Assembly (NCBI GenBank): GCA_015066905.1 | Contig: SVNN01000004.1 | Span: 1-35,836, forward strand | Length of the DNA stretch: 35,836 nt | Origin: Ruminococcus sp. | GTDB taxonomy: Bacteria > Bacillota > Clostridia > Oscillospirales > Ruminococcaceae | Direction of reading: 5' to 3' | Shown: positions 17,871 through 27,738 of the stretch, one piece after another | Layout: every line of letters starts with the position of its first letter | Position numbering within the stretch: the stretch's first letter is position 1 | Made by a program: the position numbers and the translations under genes | Notes under the pieces: model-generated | What the model was told of the DNA's origin: nothing | The model's database searches: none | What the model saw: only the letters and a program-made list of their open reading frames with translations

Positions 17871-18735
17871 AGAGCGCAATGTGCACACCTTTATCGGCTG
17901 TGACAGCACATATGAAGAAAGTCAGCTGGTCATCTACGGTGCGCCGTTCGATTCGACCACATCGTTCCGCCCCGGAACGCGGTTTGCGTCTGCAGCAATG
18001 CGGAATGAGAGCTTCGGCATTGAAACCTTTTCGCCGTATCAGGAGCTTGATCTGGAGGATTTCGCGGTATTTGACGCCGGCGACCTTGAGCTTCCGTTCG
18101 GCAGTCCTGCCCGTGCGCTGGAACAGCTGGAGCAGGAGGCGGAATCGATTTTATCCGACGGAAAAATCCCGCTGATGATCGGCGGTGAGCATCTGGTCAC
18201 CTTAGCACCTGTCCGTGCCGCGGCAAAGCGGTACAAGGACCTTTGCATCATCCACTTTGACGCGCACGCAGATTTAAGAGAAAATTATCTCGGTGAGGAA
18301 TTGTCGCACGCGAGTGTCATCCGCCGCTGTCATGATATTTTAGGCGACGGACGGATTTTCCAGTTCGGCATCCGCAGCGGTGAACGTGCAGAATTTGCGT
18401 TTGCTGCATCACACACGACAATGAACCGATTCAACTTGAACGGACTCGATGAAGCGATTCGCGTAATCGGCGACCGCCCTGTCTATTTCACTCTGGATCT
18501 GGACGTGCTGGATCCGTCGGAATTCCCCGGCACAGGCACGCCCGAGGCAGGCGGTGTGCGGTTTACAGAGCTGCTTGACGCAATCATCCGCGTGAGTCGC
18601 ACCAACATCATCGGGCTGGATATCAACGAGCTTTCTCCGCACTACGACCAGAGCGGCGCATCCACCGCGCTTGCCTGCAAGCTTCTGCGTGAGACGATCC
18701 TGGCGGTTTTAAATAACAGAAAGAAGGCGAACTGA
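17863..18735 (+). CDS. speB: Agmatinase
   Basis: YGAPFDSTTSFRPGTRFA, GGEHLVTL, HFDAHADLR, FTLDLDVLDPSEFPGTGTPEAGG Mn-binding motifs; overlaps the speE stop by 8 bp. Confidence 0.93.
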   Translation: MPRERNVHTFIGCDSTYEESQLVIYGAPFDSTTSFRPGTRFASAAMRNESFGIETFSPYQELDLEDFAVFDAGDLELPFGSPARALEQLEQEAESILSDGKIPLMIGGEHLVTLAPVRAAAKRYKDLCIIHFDAHADLRENYLGEELSHASVIRRCHDILGDGRIFQFGIRSGERAEFAFAASHTTMNRFNLNGLDEAIRVIGDRPVYFTLDLDVLDPSEFPGTGTPEAGGVRFTELLDAIIRVSRTNIIGLDINELSPHYDQSGASTALACKLLRETILAVLNNRKKAN

Positions 18736-18738
18736 AAA

Positions 18739-19941
18739 ATGGGAAGAGCATTGATTATCGGTGCCGGCGGCGTAGCCGGTGTAGTCATCCACAAGTGCTG
18801 TCAGAACAGCGAGGTATTTGAGGAAATCTGTATCGCGAGCCGCACGAAATCCAAGTGCGACGCGTTCCGCGACAAGCTGCAGGGCAAGACAAAGACCGTC
18901 ATCACGACCGCACAGGTGAATGCGGACAACGTGGACGAGCTGATCGCCCTGATCGAATCCTACAAGCCGCAGGTCGTCATCAATGTTGCCCTGCCGTATC
19001 AGGATCTGACGATCATGGACGCTTGTCTGGCAACCAAGACGAATTATATGGACACCGCGAACTATGAGCCGGAGGATACTGCAAAGTTCGAATATTCCTG
19101 GCAGTGGGCTTACCGCGAGCGCTTTGAAAAGGCAGGCATCACCGCTCTGCTCGGCAGCGGCTTTGACCCCGGTGTAACAGGTGTATTCTGCGCCTATGCA
19201 CAGAAGCATCACTTCGACGAGATTCACTATATCGACATCCTCGACTGCAACGGCGGCGATCACGGTTATCCGTTCGCGACCAACTTCAATCCCGAAATCA
19301 ACATCCGTGAGGTGTCCGCAAAGGGCAGCTTTATCGAAAACGGTCAGTGGGTGGAGACCGAGCCGATGGAAATCAAGCGCGAATATGATTTCAAGGGCGT
19401 CGGCAAGAAGGATATGTATCTCCTCCACCACGAGGAGCTGGAGTCGCTGGCGATCAACATCAAGGGCGTCAAGCGCATTCGTTTCTTCATGACCTTCGGG
19501 CAGAGCTATCTGACCCACCTCAAGTGTCTGGAAAATGTCGGCATGACCTCGATCGAGCCGATTGAATATGAGGGCAAGCAGATCGTTCCGCTCCAGTTCT
19601 TGAAGGCTGTCCTGCCGGATCCTGCATCTCTGGGCCCGAGAACCGTCGGTAAGACGAACATCGGCTGTATCTTCCAGGGCGTCAAGGACGGAAAGGAAAA
19701 AACCTATTATCTCTACAACATCTGCGACCATCAGGCGTGCTACAAGGAAGTCGGCTCTCAGGCGATCTCCTATACCACAGGTGTTCCGGCGATGATCGGC
19801 GCAATGATGCTGATGACAGGCACATGGAACAAGCCCGGTGTATATAACATTGAAGAATTCGATCCCGATCCGTTCATGGAGGCACTCAACAAATGGGGTC
19901 TGCCGTGGGAAGAGGATTTCAACCCCGTTCTGGTTCCGTAA
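18739..19941 (+). CDS. Carboxy(nor)spermidine dehydrogenase/synthase (saccharopine dehydrogenase-like)
   Basis: GRALIIGAGGVAGVV Rossmann motif, NVALPYQDLTIMDACL, GSGFDPGVTGVF; adjacent to nspC-like gene. Confidence 0.88.
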   Translation: MGRALIIGAGGVAGVVIHKCCQNSEVFEEICIASRTKSKCDAFRDKLQGKTKTVITTAQVNADNVDELIALIESYKPQVVINVALPYQDLTIMDACLATKTNYMDTANYEPEDTAKFEYSWQWAYRERFEKAGITALLGSGFDPGVTGVFCAYAQKHHFDEIHYIDILDCNGGDHGYPFATNFNPEINIREVSAKGSFIENGQWVETEPMEIKREYDFKGVGKKDMYLLHHEELESLAINIKGVKRIRFFMTFGQSYLTHLKCLENVGMTSIEPIEYEGKQIVPLQFLKAVLPDPASLGPRTVGKTNIGCIFQGVKDGKEKTYYLYNICDHQACYKEVGSQAISYTTGVPAMIGAMMLMTGTWNKPGVYNIEEFDPDPFMEALNKWGLPWEEDFNPVLVP

Positions 19942-21083
19942 TGATGCTGAATTTTGATATTTCCGCCGTACAGACACCGTGTTATGTGGTGGATGAACGG
20001 CTTTTGGAGGACAACTGCCGCATCCTGCGCGAGGTACAGGAGAAATCAGGCGCGAAGATTCTGCTTGCACAGAAGGCGTTTTCGATGTACAGTACCTATC
20101 CGCTGATCTCGCAGTATCTCTGCGGCACGACCGCGAGCGGTCTGTATGAGGCCAGGCTGGGGCGCGAGGAATTCGGCGGCGAGGTGCATATCTTTTCCCC
20201 TGCTTATTCCGAACGCGATTTCGGAGAAATCTTAGAAATCTGCGACCATATCGTATTCAACACGCCTGCCCAGTGGCGGAGATTCCGTCCGCTTGTGGAG
20301 GCGTCGCCGAGAAAGATCAGCTGCGGACTGCGGATCAATCCCGAATATGCCGAAACGGAAACGGAGATTTATAACCCCTGCGCGAAAGGTTCCCGACTGG
20401 GAACGATCGCTGCACAGCTTTGCGAGGAAGATCTTGACGGGCTGGAGGGACTCCATTTCCATACGATGTGCGAGCAGAATTCGGATGTTCTGGCACGCAC
20501 CCTTCCCTTCGTGGAGGAGAAGTTCGGGAAATATCTGAAACAGATGAAGTGGCTCAATTTCGGCGGCGGACATCACATCACGCGCGCGGATTATGACCGC
20601 GCGCTGCTGGTGAAATGCTGCCGCGGTATGGCGGAAAAATATGGGGTGCAGATCTATCTGGAACCGGGCGAGGCGGTTGCGCTGAACGCAGGCTTTCTGG
20701 TGAGTGAGGTGCTGGAGTTTGTTGAAAACGGCGGCATCACGAACGCGATTTTAGACACCTCTGCCGCCTGCCATATGCCCGACGTGCTGGAGATGCCATA
20801 CCGCCCGAATATCATCGGCGCAGGACAGCCCGGCGAAAAGCCGTACACCTACCGCTTCGGCGGCCCGACCTGTCTGGCGGGCGACATCATCGGCGATTAC
20901 AGCTTTGATGCGCCGCTTTCTGTCGGCGACCGGCTCGTGTTCTGCGATATGGCGATCTACTCTATGGTCAAGAACAATACCTTCAACGGTATGCCTTTGC
21001 CGTCAATTTTCCTCTGCCGTAAGGACGGGGGACTTGCAATTATCCGCAAATTCGGGTATACTGATTTTAAGAGCCGGCTCTGA
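19941..21083 (+). CDS. nspC: Carboxy(nor)spermidine decarboxylase
   Basis: TPCYVVDERLLEDNCRIL, LAQKAFSMYSTYP, LHFHTMCEQNSD, LEPGEAV, GGPTCLAGD; TAATG stop/start overlap with the preceding gene. Confidence 0.9.
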   Translation: MMLNFDISAVQTPCYVVDERLLEDNCRILREVQEKSGAKILLAQKAFSMYSTYPLISQYLCGTTASGLYEARLGREEFGGEVHIFSPAYSERDFGEILEICDHIVFNTPAQWRRFRPLVEASPRKISCGLRINPEYAETETEIYNPCAKGSRLGTIAAQLCEEDLDGLEGLHFHTMCEQNSDVLARTLPFVEEKFGKYLKQMKWLNFGGGHHITRADYDRALLVKCCRGMAEKYGVQIYLEPGEAVALNAGFLVSEVLEFVENGGITNAILDTSAACHMPDVLEMPYRPNIIGAGQPGEKPYTYRFGGPTCLAGDIIGDYSFDAPLSVGDRLVFCDMAIYSMVKNNTFNGMPLPSIFLCRKDGGLAIIRKFGYTDFKSRL

Positions 21084-21112
21084 GCCGACTGAATTCTGAG
21101 GAAAGGAGCGAT

Positions 21113-22075
21113 ATGGAAATGGCGATCATCCGCGCAAAAGGACTGACCAGAATCAATCCGCCGCCTGTCACGGGCTGGCGCAAAATGTTTCACCATTCGG
21201 AAGAAACTGTCGCTCCTGTATATGACCTCACCTTTTCGGTGGACAGCGATTATACCGTGGTTTACGGCTCCGACAAGGACGAGCTGACGACAATGTTCCG
21301 TCTGCTGCGCGGCACGCTTTCGCCGTCGGTGGGGACGGTTACCGTATTCGGACAAGCACCCGACAGCAAGCAGAAGCACCGCATCCCGTTCATCGGCGAG
21401 GTTTCTGAACGGCTTGCAAAGGAACTGGCAGACGACAAGCCTGAAGACTGCTTTGCCAGATGCAAGGCGGAGGGTGCGCTGCCCGCAACGGAATATCTCT
21501 CAAGGATCTCCTCGCTCTCGCTGCTGTTCGGAATTGAAACCTGTCTGGGACAGTCGTTTTATCGTCTGACGCGGAATGAGCAGGTGCGCTGTATGCTGAT
21601 TATGGCACTGCTGCGCGACTCGAAATTCCTGATGCTGGATTCTCCGACGGAGCATTCGGATCCTTCTGAGCGTACCGAGCTGCGCGAGTTTCTGAAGATC
21701 CATCACGCCCAGCAGGGGACAGGCATCTTTCTGACCAGCACACGGCTGGAGGATACGGAGAATGCGGAGCGCGTAATTGTTATGGACGGCGGCAGAATTG
21801 TGTTCAACGACTCCGGTGCGCTGTTCCGCAAGGCGGTCGGCAACAAGAAGATCGTCACACTGACGCTGAGTGAGCCGCCGCAGCTTTACGGTATGCCGCA
21901 CGCACGGCTGATCGCACAGCCTTCTCCGCTCCAGATGGTGCTGGAGGTGGATCTCTCCCGTCAGTCGCTCCGCGCATTTTTAGAGAAGCTTTCCAAGCGG
22001 CTTTCGATCACGGACATCCAGGCAGAGGAGCTTTCGTTCCGCCAGGTCGTGAAAAAACTGAATGAGCTTCGTTAA
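21113..22075 (+). CDS. ABC-transporter ATPase-like protein with degenerate catalytic motifs (pseudo-ATPase)
   Basis: ABC-like order of motifs but Walker A = YGSDKDELTT, signature = RLTRNEQ, Walker B = FLMLDSPTEHSD, H-loop region = FLTSTRLEDTENAERVIVMDGGRIV. Confidence 0.75.
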   Translation: MEMAIIRAKGLTRINPPPVTGWRKMFHHSEETVAPVYDLTFSVDSDYTVVYGSDKDELTTMFRLLRGTLSPSVGTVTVFGQAPDSKQKHRIPFIGEVSERLAKELADDKPEDCFARCKAEGALPATEYLSRISSLSLLFGIETCLGQSFYRLTRNEQVRCMLIMALLRDSKFLMLDSPTEHSDPSERTELREFLKIHHAQQGTGIFLTSTRLEDTENAERVIVMDGGRIVFNDSGALFRKAVGNKKIVTLTLSEPPQLYGMPHARLIAQPSPLQMVLEVDLSRQSLRAFLEKLSKRLSITDIQAEELSFRQVVKKLNELR

Positions 22076-22076
22076 A

Positions 22077-22099
22077 GGACGCTGAAAAGCGTCCTTTTT
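22077..22099 (+). terminator. Terminator at the end of the polyamine gene run
   Basis: GGACGCT-GAAA-AGCGTCC-TTTTT. Confidence 0.85.
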
Positions 22100-22251
22100 G
22101 CGTCTGAATGTGTTCGTTTTCTGAAAATTGAAAAAATTTTTCTCTGATATCTAGCTATTTCCGCGGTTATATGGTATACTAGAAAGGTATTGTGGATAAT
22201 TGCGGGAATACATCGGTACGATGTCCTGATAGATCGAAAGGAGTGACAGGA

Positions 22252-23547
22252 TTGACTGTTGCATATGAGAGAAAACAGCTTGCGGAGGGCATCTTCTCCA
22301 CAACTGTTGTAGACAAGAAGTTCAAATCCAACCAGATCCGCGTGCGTTTTCTGACGCCGCTTTCGCCGGAAACCGCCGCAGAACAGGCGCTTGCAGTGGG
22401 GATGCTCAGTATGTGCTGCAAGAAATATCCCACGCTGGCAGCACTGTCTGCACGCCGTGCGGAGCTTTACGGCACCGGAATCGGAAGTGATATTACCCGT
22501 TCGGGCGATCTGCAGGTGCTTTCGCTTTCCGTCAGCGCAATCGACTCGCGCTATGCGCTGGAGGGTGAGGATGTCAATGCACTTGCGCTGGAGCTTCTGC
22601 TCGGCTGTCTGTTCGAGCCGAATGCAGAAAACGGTGCGTTTGAAGAATCTATGTTCCGGATCCGTAAAAAGGATCTTCTGGATACGATCCTTGCGGAGAT
22701 CAACAACAAGCGCGGATACGCGATCTCGCAGGCGAGAAAGCTGATGTTCGAGGGTGAGAGTGCTGCATATGCCGCTTATGGCGAACTGAAGGAAGCGGAA
22801 ATGGTAACCGCAGAGTCCGCCTACCGCGCATACTGCCGTCTGCTGGAGGAGGCACAGATTGAGCTGTACTTCATCGGCGGGTCCGCCCAGCCTGAAGCAG
22901 AAGCAAAGCTGCTGGACGCATTCTCAAAGATCCGCAGAGCGCCAAGGTCTGTGGAATTCCTCACGCCCAGCCCGTGCAAAGCAGAAGTCAGATGCGCTGA
23001 GGAACAGCTGGATGTTGAACAGTCCAAGCTGGTGCTTGCATTGAAATATGATTACACCAATCCGCTGATGATGCGCCTGATGAATACCGTTCTGGGCGGC
23101 GGATCGACCGTGTCCAAGCTGTTTGTGAATGTCCGCGAGAAGATGAGTCTGTGCTACTACTGTGCAAGCTCTCTTGCGCCGACCAAGCGTACACTGCTGA
23201 TTGATTCGGGCATTGCGCTTGAAAAGAGGGAGATTGCACAGCAGGCGATTCTGGATCAGATCCGTGCGATCTGTGACGGAGATTTTTCCGAAGAGGATAT
23301 CGACAACGCCGCACGCACGATCTCGGATGATATCGGCGCGGTGGGTGATACCCCGTCGAGCTGGGTCGGCTGGTATTTCGACCGCCTGACGATGAACGAA
23401 TTCATCACCCCGCAGGAGATGCTGGATCGGCTTTCTGCCGCGCTGGCACCCGAAAACCGTGCAGAAACCAGAGCTGAGATCATCAAGGCGGCAAAGAGCC
23501 TGAAACTGGATACCGTATATCTGATGCAGCAGAGAGAGGAGGCGTAA
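22252..23547 (+). CDS. M16 family peptidase-like protein, YmfF-type (non-catalytic half)
   Basis: LSARRAELYGTGIG; no HxxEH motif; TTG start at 22252 with GAAAGGAG RBS, upstream ATG unsupported. Confidence 0.8.
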   Translation: MTVAYERKQLAEGIFSTTVVDKKFKSNQIRVRFLTPLSPETAAEQALAVGMLSMCCKKYPTLAALSARRAELYGTGIGSDITRSGDLQVLSLSVSAIDSRYALEGEDVNALALELLLGCLFEPNAENGAFEESMFRIRKKDLLDTILAEINNKRGYAISQARKLMFEGESAAYAAYGELKEAEMVTAESAYRAYCRLLEEAQIELYFIGGSAQPEAEAKLLDAFSKIRRAPRSVEFLTPSPCKAEVRCAEEQLDVEQSKLVLALKYDYTNPLMMRLMNTVLGGGSTVSKLFVNVREKMSLCYYCASSLAPTKRTLLIDSGIALEKREIAQQAILDQIRAICDGDFSEEDIDNAARTISDDIGAVGDTPSSWVGWYFDRLTMNEFITPQEMLDRLSAALAPENRAETRAEIIKAAKSLKLDTVYLMQQREEA

Positions 23548-23548
23548 G

Positions 23549-24850
23549 ATGGAACGAAAGACGATCCGCTGTACGCTGACAGGTGATACCTGTGAATATA
23601 TCAAGCATCCGTCGGGACTGGACATCTACGTTTGCGAGATGCCGGGATTTTCAACCGCAGAGGCGCAGTTTGCAACGCGTTACGGTTCGAACAACAATAC
23701 CTTCCGTACCGTGGACGGAGAATTCTGTTCCGTTCCGGAGGGAATCGCACATTTTCTGGAGCACAAGCTGTTTGAAAACGAAGACGGAGATACCTTTGCG
23801 CGTTACGCCAAGACAGGTGCCTGCGCGAATGCCTACACCTCGGTGGACCGCACGAACTATTATTTCAGCTGTTCGGCGAATTTCAACGACTCGCTGAAGA
23901 TCCTGCTGGAGTTTGTACAGGATCCTTATTTCACGAAGGAAAGCGTTGAAAAGGAGCTTGGCATCATCGGGCAGGAGATCCGTATGGTGAACGACAACCC
24001 CGGCTCCAGATGCTTCAACAATCTGATGAAGGCGCTTTACAAAAACCACCCGATCAAGATCGACGTCATCGGAACAGAGGAGAGCATCGCGAAGATCACG
24101 CCTGAGCTACTTTATCAGTGCTATCACGCATTCTACAACCTCGGCAACATGGTGCTGATCGCAGTCGGCAACGTCAAGACCGACGAGGTTCTGGAGATCT
24201 GTGATGCATATCTCAAGCCCTGCACCCCCGTTGTGCCGGAGCTTTGCTTCCCTGAAGAACCGACAGAGGTCGTTCAGAGTGAGATTTCGGCGGTTCTCCC
24301 CGTCGGACAGCCGATCTTTATGCTCGGCTTCAAGCTGACGCCCCGTACAGGTGCGGATGACCTGCGTGCATCCTTGCTCGCGAAGCTTGTGACAGATGTA
24401 CTGACGGATGAATCTTCTCCGCTTTATACTTCGCTTTTAGAGGACGGTCTGCTGAATGCGTCGTTCGGTACGGAGATCTTCAGCGGCGACGGCTTCTCCA
24501 CCCTGCTCATCAGCGGTGAGTCGAAGGATCCGCAGGCGGTTCGCGAACGGATTCAGGCGGAGATCGCGCGTGCGGCGAAGGAAGGACTCGACCGCGATCA
24601 CTTCAACCGCACCAAGAAGGTCAATTATGGCAGCTCGCTCCGTGCGCTCAACAACGTCGAGAGCGTCGGCGAAATGCTCTTCGGGGCATATATGGAGCGT
24701 GTTGCACCGTTTACAGACATTGATATGCTGGCTGAGCTGACGTATGAGGACGCGCAGAAGTTCCTGGAAACTTCCGTCGCACCTGCGCCCTCGGCACTCT
24801 CGGTCATTCTGCCGGGTGCAGCACAGACAGAACAGGAGGAGCAGGCATGA
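23549..24850 (+). CDS. M16 family zinc peptidase, YmfH-type
   Basis: GIAHFLEHKLFENEDGD (HxxEH), ANAYTSVDRTNYYFSC motifs. Confidence 0.88.
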   Translation: MERKTIRCTLTGDTCEYIKHPSGLDIYVCEMPGFSTAEAQFATRYGSNNNTFRTVDGEFCSVPEGIAHFLEHKLFENEDGDTFARYAKTGACANAYTSVDRTNYYFSCSANFNDSLKILLEFVQDPYFTKESVEKELGIIGQEIRMVNDNPGSRCFNNLMKALYKNHPIKIDVIGTEESIAKITPELLYQCYHAFYNLGNMVLIAVGNVKTDEVLEICDAYLKPCTPVVPELCFPEEPTEVVQSEISAVLPVGQPIFMLGFKLTPRTGADDLRASLLAKLVTDVLTDESSPLYTSLLEDGLLNASFGTEIFSGDGFSTLLISGESKDPQAVRERIQAEIARAAKEGLDRDHFNRTKKVNYGSSLRALNNVESVGEMLFGAYMERVAPFTDIDMLAELTYEDAQKFLETSVAPAPSALSVILPGAAQTEQEEQA

Positions 24851-25956
24851 CAGAGCTTGGAAATCTGGATTATTATGAGATCGTGTTCCCGAAACTGGGA
24901 CTGGAATTCACTGTCAAGAGCGAAGCGTTCACGATCTTTGGCATGACCGTGACATGGTACGGTCTGATCATCACCTTCGGACTGATTCTGGCGATGATCT
25001 ACGGCTTCCGTCAGATGCGCCGCGTCGGAATTGACTCCGACCGCGCCATCGACGCAGTCATTGCCGGTATCATCGGCGGTATCGTCGGCGCGCGTACTTA
25101 TTTTGTCATCTTCAACTGGGAAGACTACGCCGGTGACTGGAAGAGCATTCTGAACATCCGCGGCGGCGGACTTGCCATCTACGGCGGCATCATCGGTGCG
25201 GTGCTGGTCGGCGGAATCGTTGCGAAGCTCCGGAAGGTCAGACTGCTCCCGATGCTGGATGTTGCCTGCGTCAGCTTTCTGATCGGACAGGGCATCGGCC
25301 GTTGGGGCAACTTCACCAACCACGAGGCGTTCGGCGCGAATACCGACAGCCTCTTTGGTATGTCCAGCGGTAAGATCCAGCAGTGGATCGTGAACAACAC
25401 TGCGTATATGGAAAACACGCTGTACGCACAGGGCATTAACCTCTCGGAGGATTATCCCGTGCACCCGTGCTTTTTATATGAATCTGTCTGGTGTCTGCTG
25501 GGTTTTGTAATTCTTGCCTATATCTTCAAGAAGAAACGTTTGTTCGACGGACAGATGTGCCTGATGTACATCTGCTGGTATGGCACAGGCCGCTTCTTCA
25601 TCGAGGGACTCCGCACCGACAGCCTGTATATCGGCACGATCCGCGTATCGCAGGGACTTGCGCTCGTTTCGGCTGTTGCAAGTCTGATTCTGCTGATTGT
25701 GATCGGCGCAAAGGTCAAGCGTATGGGAAGTGACTATCACTTCTACTGCGAAACTGCAGAATCCAAGCAGCTGCTTGCAGAGGCAGATGCCAAGGCAGCG
25801 GCATATGAAAAAAAGCGCAAGGGCGATGTCGAACTGAGCGAATCCGACCGCATTCTTGACGCAGACCAGACACAGGATGACTCCGACGCACTCAAGGATG
25901 CGGAGGAATCTGAAACTGACACCGAATCTGAAGAAAACAAACAGGAGGACGAATAA
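24847..25956 (+). CDS. lgt: Prolipoprotein diacylglyceryl transferase with acidic C-terminal extension
   Basis: [48 protein letters not shown] motifs; ATGA overlap with preceding gene. Confidence 0.93.
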   Translation: MTELGNLDYYEIVFPKLGLEFTVKSEAFTIFGMTVTWYGLIITFGLILAMIYGFRQMRRVGIDSDRAIDAVIAGIIGGIVGARTYFVIFNWEDYAGDWKSILNIRGGGLAIYGGIIGAVLVGGIVAKLRKVRLLPMLDVACVSFLIGQGIGRWGNFTNHEAFGANTDSLFGMSSGKIQQWIVNNTAYMENTLYAQGINLSEDYPVHPCFLYESVWCLLGFVILAYIFKKKRLFDGQMCLMYICWYGTGRFFIEGLRTDSLYIGTIRVSQGLALVSAVASLILLIVIGAKVKRMGSDYHFYCETAESKQLLAEADAKAAAYEKKRKGDVELSESDRILDADQTQDDSDALKDAEESETDTESEENKQEDE

Positions 25957-25958
25957 AT

Positions 25959-26813
25959 ATGGCACAGCTGATCAGCGGCAAGGAAGTATCCGCACAGGTA
26001 AAGGAGCGCGTTCGCGCACAGGCAGAGGAACTGAAGGCAAAGGGCATCGAGATCGGTCTCGCGGTGGTGATCGTGGGCGACAACCCTGCGTCCAGAGTAT
26101 ATGTCAACTCCAAGAAGAAGGCGTGTGAGGCAGTCGGCTTCAACTCCTATGAATATGCACTCCCCGAGGAAACCACCGAACAGGAACTGCTTGATCTTGT
26201 ACAGGTGCTCAACAACGATCCCAAGGTGAACGGTATTCTCGTTCAGCTTCCGCTCCCGAAGCAGATCAATGAAGAGGCGATTATCAACGCAATCTCCGCA
26301 GAGAAGGACGTTGACGCCTTCCACCCGATGAACGTCGGAAAAATCATGATCGGCTCTTATGCGTTTCTCCCCTGCACGCCTGCAGGCGCGATGGAACTGA
26401 TTGACAGCACAGGCGTGGATGTCAGCGGCAAGAACTGCGTCGTCATCGGACGCAGCAACATCGTCGGCAAGCCGATGGCAATGCTCCTGCTGCACAGAAG
26501 CGGTACAGTGACGATCTGCCATTCGCGCACCCAGAATTTAAAAGAAATCTGCCGCAACGCAGATATTCTGGTCGCGGCAGTGGGCAGAGCAAATTTTGTA
26601 ACGGCTGATATGGTCAAGCCGGGCGCTGTTGTCATCGATGTCGGCATCAACCGTATGGAAGACGGCAAGCTTTGCGGCGATGTGGATTTCGCAGCAGTCG
26701 AGCCGATCGCAGGCTATATCACCCCTGTTCCCGGCGGCGTAGGCCCGATGACGATCGCAATGCTGATGCAGAACACGCTGACAGCAGCAAAGCAGCAGAA
26801 CGGTCTCGGCTAA
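25959..26813 (+). CDS. folD: Bifunctional methylenetetrahydrofolate dehydrogenase/cyclohydrolase
   Basis: [64 protein letters not shown] motifs. Confidence 0.96.
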   Translation: MAQLISGKEVSAQVKERVRAQAEELKAKGIEIGLAVVIVGDNPASRVYVNSKKKACEAVGFNSYEYALPEETTEQELLDLVQVLNNDPKVNGILVQLPLPKQINEEAIINAISAEKDVDAFHPMNVGKIMIGSYAFLPCTPAGAMELIDSTGVDVSGKNCVVIGRSNIVGKPMAMLLLHRSGTVTICHSRTQNLKEICRNADILVAAVGRANFVTADMVKPGAVVIDVGINRMEDGKLCGDVDFAAVEPIAGYITPVPGGVGPMTIAMLMQNTLTAAKQQNGLG

Positions 26814-27562
26814 TCCAGCTTTTTCTTCTGGACTTCATAGGTCACAGCGGCGGCGATCGGCGCAGGTGTAAGCTTTGCGCCCAGCACCGCCAGCTTGATC
26901 ATCGTTTTCGGAATCTGGATCAGTTGTCCGCGCATCGTGCGGTCGATTGTATACCGTGCGATCTCTGTGACGTCGGCGGCAGGAACTGTGAAGCGTACAC
27001 CGGCGCGTCGGTTGAAATTGGTTGCAACCGGCCCCGGACAAAGCAGACAGATCTTCACCGCGCTTTTCTGACGGCGCAGCTCCTCGTGGATCGCGAGGCT
27101 GAGGCGGACAACGTAATTCTTCGACGCGTAGTAGGATGACATCAGCGGACCGCTCATGAAGCCGGCACTGGATGCTACATTCAGGATCGTGCCGAAGTTA
27201 CGGCGTTTGAAATCGTGTAAAAACAGCTTTGTGAGGATGTGTACAGCGCGGATGTTGACGTCGATCAGACGAAGCTCGTCGTCAAGCTCGGTTTCAGAGA
27301 ATTCGCCGAAGATGCCGAAACCTGCGTTGTTGATCAGCAGATCGACAGGCTTGTCCTTGCAGAATGCGTGAAGCGCAAACGGTGCGCTCCGCTGTGACAG
27401 ATCCAGCGCGATGATATGGGTTTCGGTGCGAAGTTCCTGTTTGAGTCTGGAAAGGGCTGCCTGATCCCGTCCGGTCAGAACCAGCTTCCAGCCGCGGCGG
27501 CTCAGCTCCCGTGCAAGCGCCTGTCCGATACCGGAAGTCGCTCCTGTGATGAGTGCGCGCAT
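26810..27562 (-). CDS. Short-chain dehydrogenase/reductase
   Basis: [38 protein letters not shown]. Confidence 0.92.
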   Translation of the reverse strand: MRALITGATSGIGQALARELSRRGWKLVLTGRDQAALSRLKQELRTETHIIALDLSQRSAPFALHAFCKDKPVDLLINNAGFGIFGEFSETELDDELRLIDVNIRAVHILTKLFLHDFKRRNFGTILNVASSAGFMSGPLMSSYYASKNYVVRLSLAIHEELRRQKSAVKICLLCPGPVATNFNRRAGVRFTVPAADVTEIARYTIDRTMRGQLIQIPKTMIKLAVLGAKLTPAPIAAAVTYEVQKKKLD

Positions 27563-27665
27563 AGTGATCGCCTCCTTGCAGTATTGTTACCTTTAGTATA
27601 GCACAGATTCTTCGGAAAATCCATGTTTTTCTAATTGTACAAACAAAAATATTTCTTGATTTCTA

Positions 27666-27694
27666 TGGACAAGAACAGAGAAATGTTGTATAAT
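27666..27694 (+). promoter_or_regulatory. Sigma-A type promoter for the parvulin-like lipoprotein gene
   Basis: TGGACA - 17 bp - TATAAT. Confidence 0.65.
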
Positions 27695-27738
27695 TAAAAA
27701 GTATGAATGATAGAGTAAATCCTTAGGAGGAATACGAA

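Noticed and set aside
18709-20070. 453-aa minus-strand ORF over carboxy(nor)spermidine dehydrogenase
   Set aside because: Shadow ORF of a clear coding gene in GC-rich DNA.
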